Source: Nanobdellota archaeon
GTDB lineage: Archaea; Nanobdellota; Nanobdellia; Woesearchaeales; UBA12501
DNA: 5,964 bases
Direction: 5' to 3'
NCBI GenBank assembly: GCA_018812465.1
Contig: JAHJCS010000157.1
Span: 1 to 5,964, forward strand
Both the position numbers and the translations under genes were made by a program. Below are positions 4,941 through 5,964 of this stretch, in pieces. Every line of letters starts with the position of its first letter. Position 1 is the first letter of the stretch. The notes below the pieces were generated by a model. That model was not told where the DNA came from. It saw only the letters and a list, made by a program, of their open reading frames with translations, and searched no databases.

Positions 4941-5964
4941 TGGACAGGAGAAAGAGCATGACGCTGATCTACCTGAGTATTGCGGTGGTCTTCTTCCTTT
5001 TGCTCCCGCAGGCAATGAGAATTCTGCAAGGCAACCCCACATTGACTGGCAAAGAGCCTTACTTCCATGCAAGAATGGTTGAACAGGTGATGCAGAACAG
5101 GATATTTGAGCAGGATAGTCTGGTTTATGGCGGAAGAACCTTGTTTTATACACCATATCATCTCATTGCAGCAGGATTCTCATTCCTAATAGGTATAGAG
5201 CTGGTTCTCAGGATATTGCCTATGATATGCGGAATCATCTCAATGGTATTATTCTATAAGATACTCAAAAAATATAGCTATGACAAATTCACAAGGATAG
5301 TTGCTGTGCTTGTGCTGGCATCTTCTCCTGCATTCATATATGTCTTTACGACAACACAGGATTCTCTGGCAATAGCATTGACCATTTTTGGGACTTATTT
5401 CTTTGTAAATGGAAAGAAAAAGATGCATCTTGTCTCTTTCCTGTTCTTTCTGGCTGCTTCATTGTTCAGCCTGTTCAATACACTGGTGATAATCATACCT
5501 CTGCTCATGTACTCTTTCATAAAAGGCAGACGGCAGAAGTTCTCTATGGCAACATCAATAGTGCTGCTTGGAGCCTATATGATAAACCCATCTCCAGTGT
5601 TCTATAATCTTATCACAGGATCCCCCCAGATGCTGAAAGGATTTATCTCAGACCTTGGAGGCCCTATAGGGATAGGGGTGTTCTATCTTATGCTGGTCAT
5701 TATTGGTCTGGTGTACTCTTGGCAGGAGAACAAGAAATATTACCCACTTTATATGATACTAGTCTTATACGCGCTCTCATTCTACTTTGCAAGAGGGTAT
5801 GTGCTTGGTTATATGAATTTTTTTATGGCAATCTTCGCAGCCCAAGGAGTAAAAATAATCAAAGATCTTAACTGGCAGATGAAGATGATAAAAAACCTTA
5901 CTTTTATTGTCATTGCATGCGGCCTGCTTTTTTCCATGATATCATTCTCAGGCAGACTGGCAGA
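4937..5964 (+). CDS. Second GT-C/AglB-like membrane protein, cut by the window end
   Basis: The frame stays open from 4937 to the last base, giving 342 residues without a stop; the C-terminus is outside the window. The start overlaps the stop of the preceding gene (ATGA), and an adjacent ATG at 4940 is an equal choice. About eight to ten membrane segments are visible, the first at 8-23. The first outer loop reads TGKEPYFHARMVE (37-49), closer to AglB than its neighbour, followed by QDSLVYGGR (59-67) and YTP (71-73). TGxExYF, YGGR and xTP are shared with the upstream protein at matching spacing, as is an RKS near the start, so the two look like diverged tandem duplicates. An Asp at 142 (TTQDSLAIAL) sits where AglB has its second acidic motif; the neighbour has T or N there. 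A C-terminal soluble domain probably follows beyond the window. The role in surface glycosylation is inferred. Confidence 0.75.
   Translation, partial: MMDRRKSMTLIYLSIAVVFFLLLPQAMRILQGNPTLTGKEPYFHARMVEQVMQNRIFEQDSLVYGGRTLFYTPYHLIAAGFSFLIGIELVLRILPMICGIISMVLFYKILKKYSYDKFTRIVAVLVLASSPAFIYVFTTTQDSLAIALTIFGTYFFVNGKKKMHLVSFLFFLAASLFSLFNTLVIIIPLLMYSFIKGRRQKFSMATSIVLLGAYMINPSPVFYNLITGSPQMLKGFISDLGGPIGIGVFYLMLVIIGLVYSWQENKKYYPLYMILVLYALSFYFARGYVLGYMNFFMAIFAAQGVKIIKDLNWQMKMIKNLTFIVIACGLLFSMISFSGRLA

Noticed and set aside
4805..5161. Minus-strand frames across the junction of the two membrane-protein genes
   Set aside because: They are opposite well-supported coding sequence and span the ATGA overlap without any recognisable domain.

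Overview
The window looks archaeal. It carries an archaeal-type uS2 ribosomal protein of 196 residues, a RadB recombinase paralogue, a stand-alone TRAM-domain RNA-binding protein and two membrane proteins resembling the archaeal oligosaccharyltransferase AglB. Several genes have TATA-like boxes about 25-30 bases before an expected transcript start, and at least one gene (thpR) appears leaderless. RadB occurs in Euryarchaeota and several DPANN lineages. The compact AT-rich layout would fit an uncultivated member of either group, but I cannot name the lineage from sequence alone.

Layout, left to right. Positions 1-107 hold a T-rich tract, a TATA box and a small hairpin that would lie at the very 5' end of the first mRNA. 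A TRAM-domain protein with a long acidic tail follows on + (108-482). A T-rich terminator region and a new TATA box lead into thpR, the RNA 2',3'-cyclic phosphodiesterase (568-1095). thpR overlaps by four bases (ATGA) an unrecognised helical protein with a histidine-rich middle (1092-1820). A 197-base gap then contains a TATA box, two strong adjacent hairpins, a possible 31-codon upstream ORF, a 10-base palindrome and a strong Shine-Dalgarno sequence, all ahead of rpsB (2018-2608). rpsB ends in a T-rich terminator and converges on radB (minus strand, 2678-3370). radB diverges from a tandem pair of polytopic membrane proteins (3444-4940 and 4937 to the window end), which overlap each other by ATGA.

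Functionally, the left two thirds is RNA biology and translation (TRAM, ThpR, uS2), with one DNA recombination gene. The right third is a cell-surface unit. Its two proteins share an N-terminal signature and are probably diverged duplicates of a GT-C/AglB-like ancestor. The first lacks the WWDYG motif of true oligosaccharyltransferases. The strongest candidates for something undescribed are this pair and the structured leader in front of rpsB.
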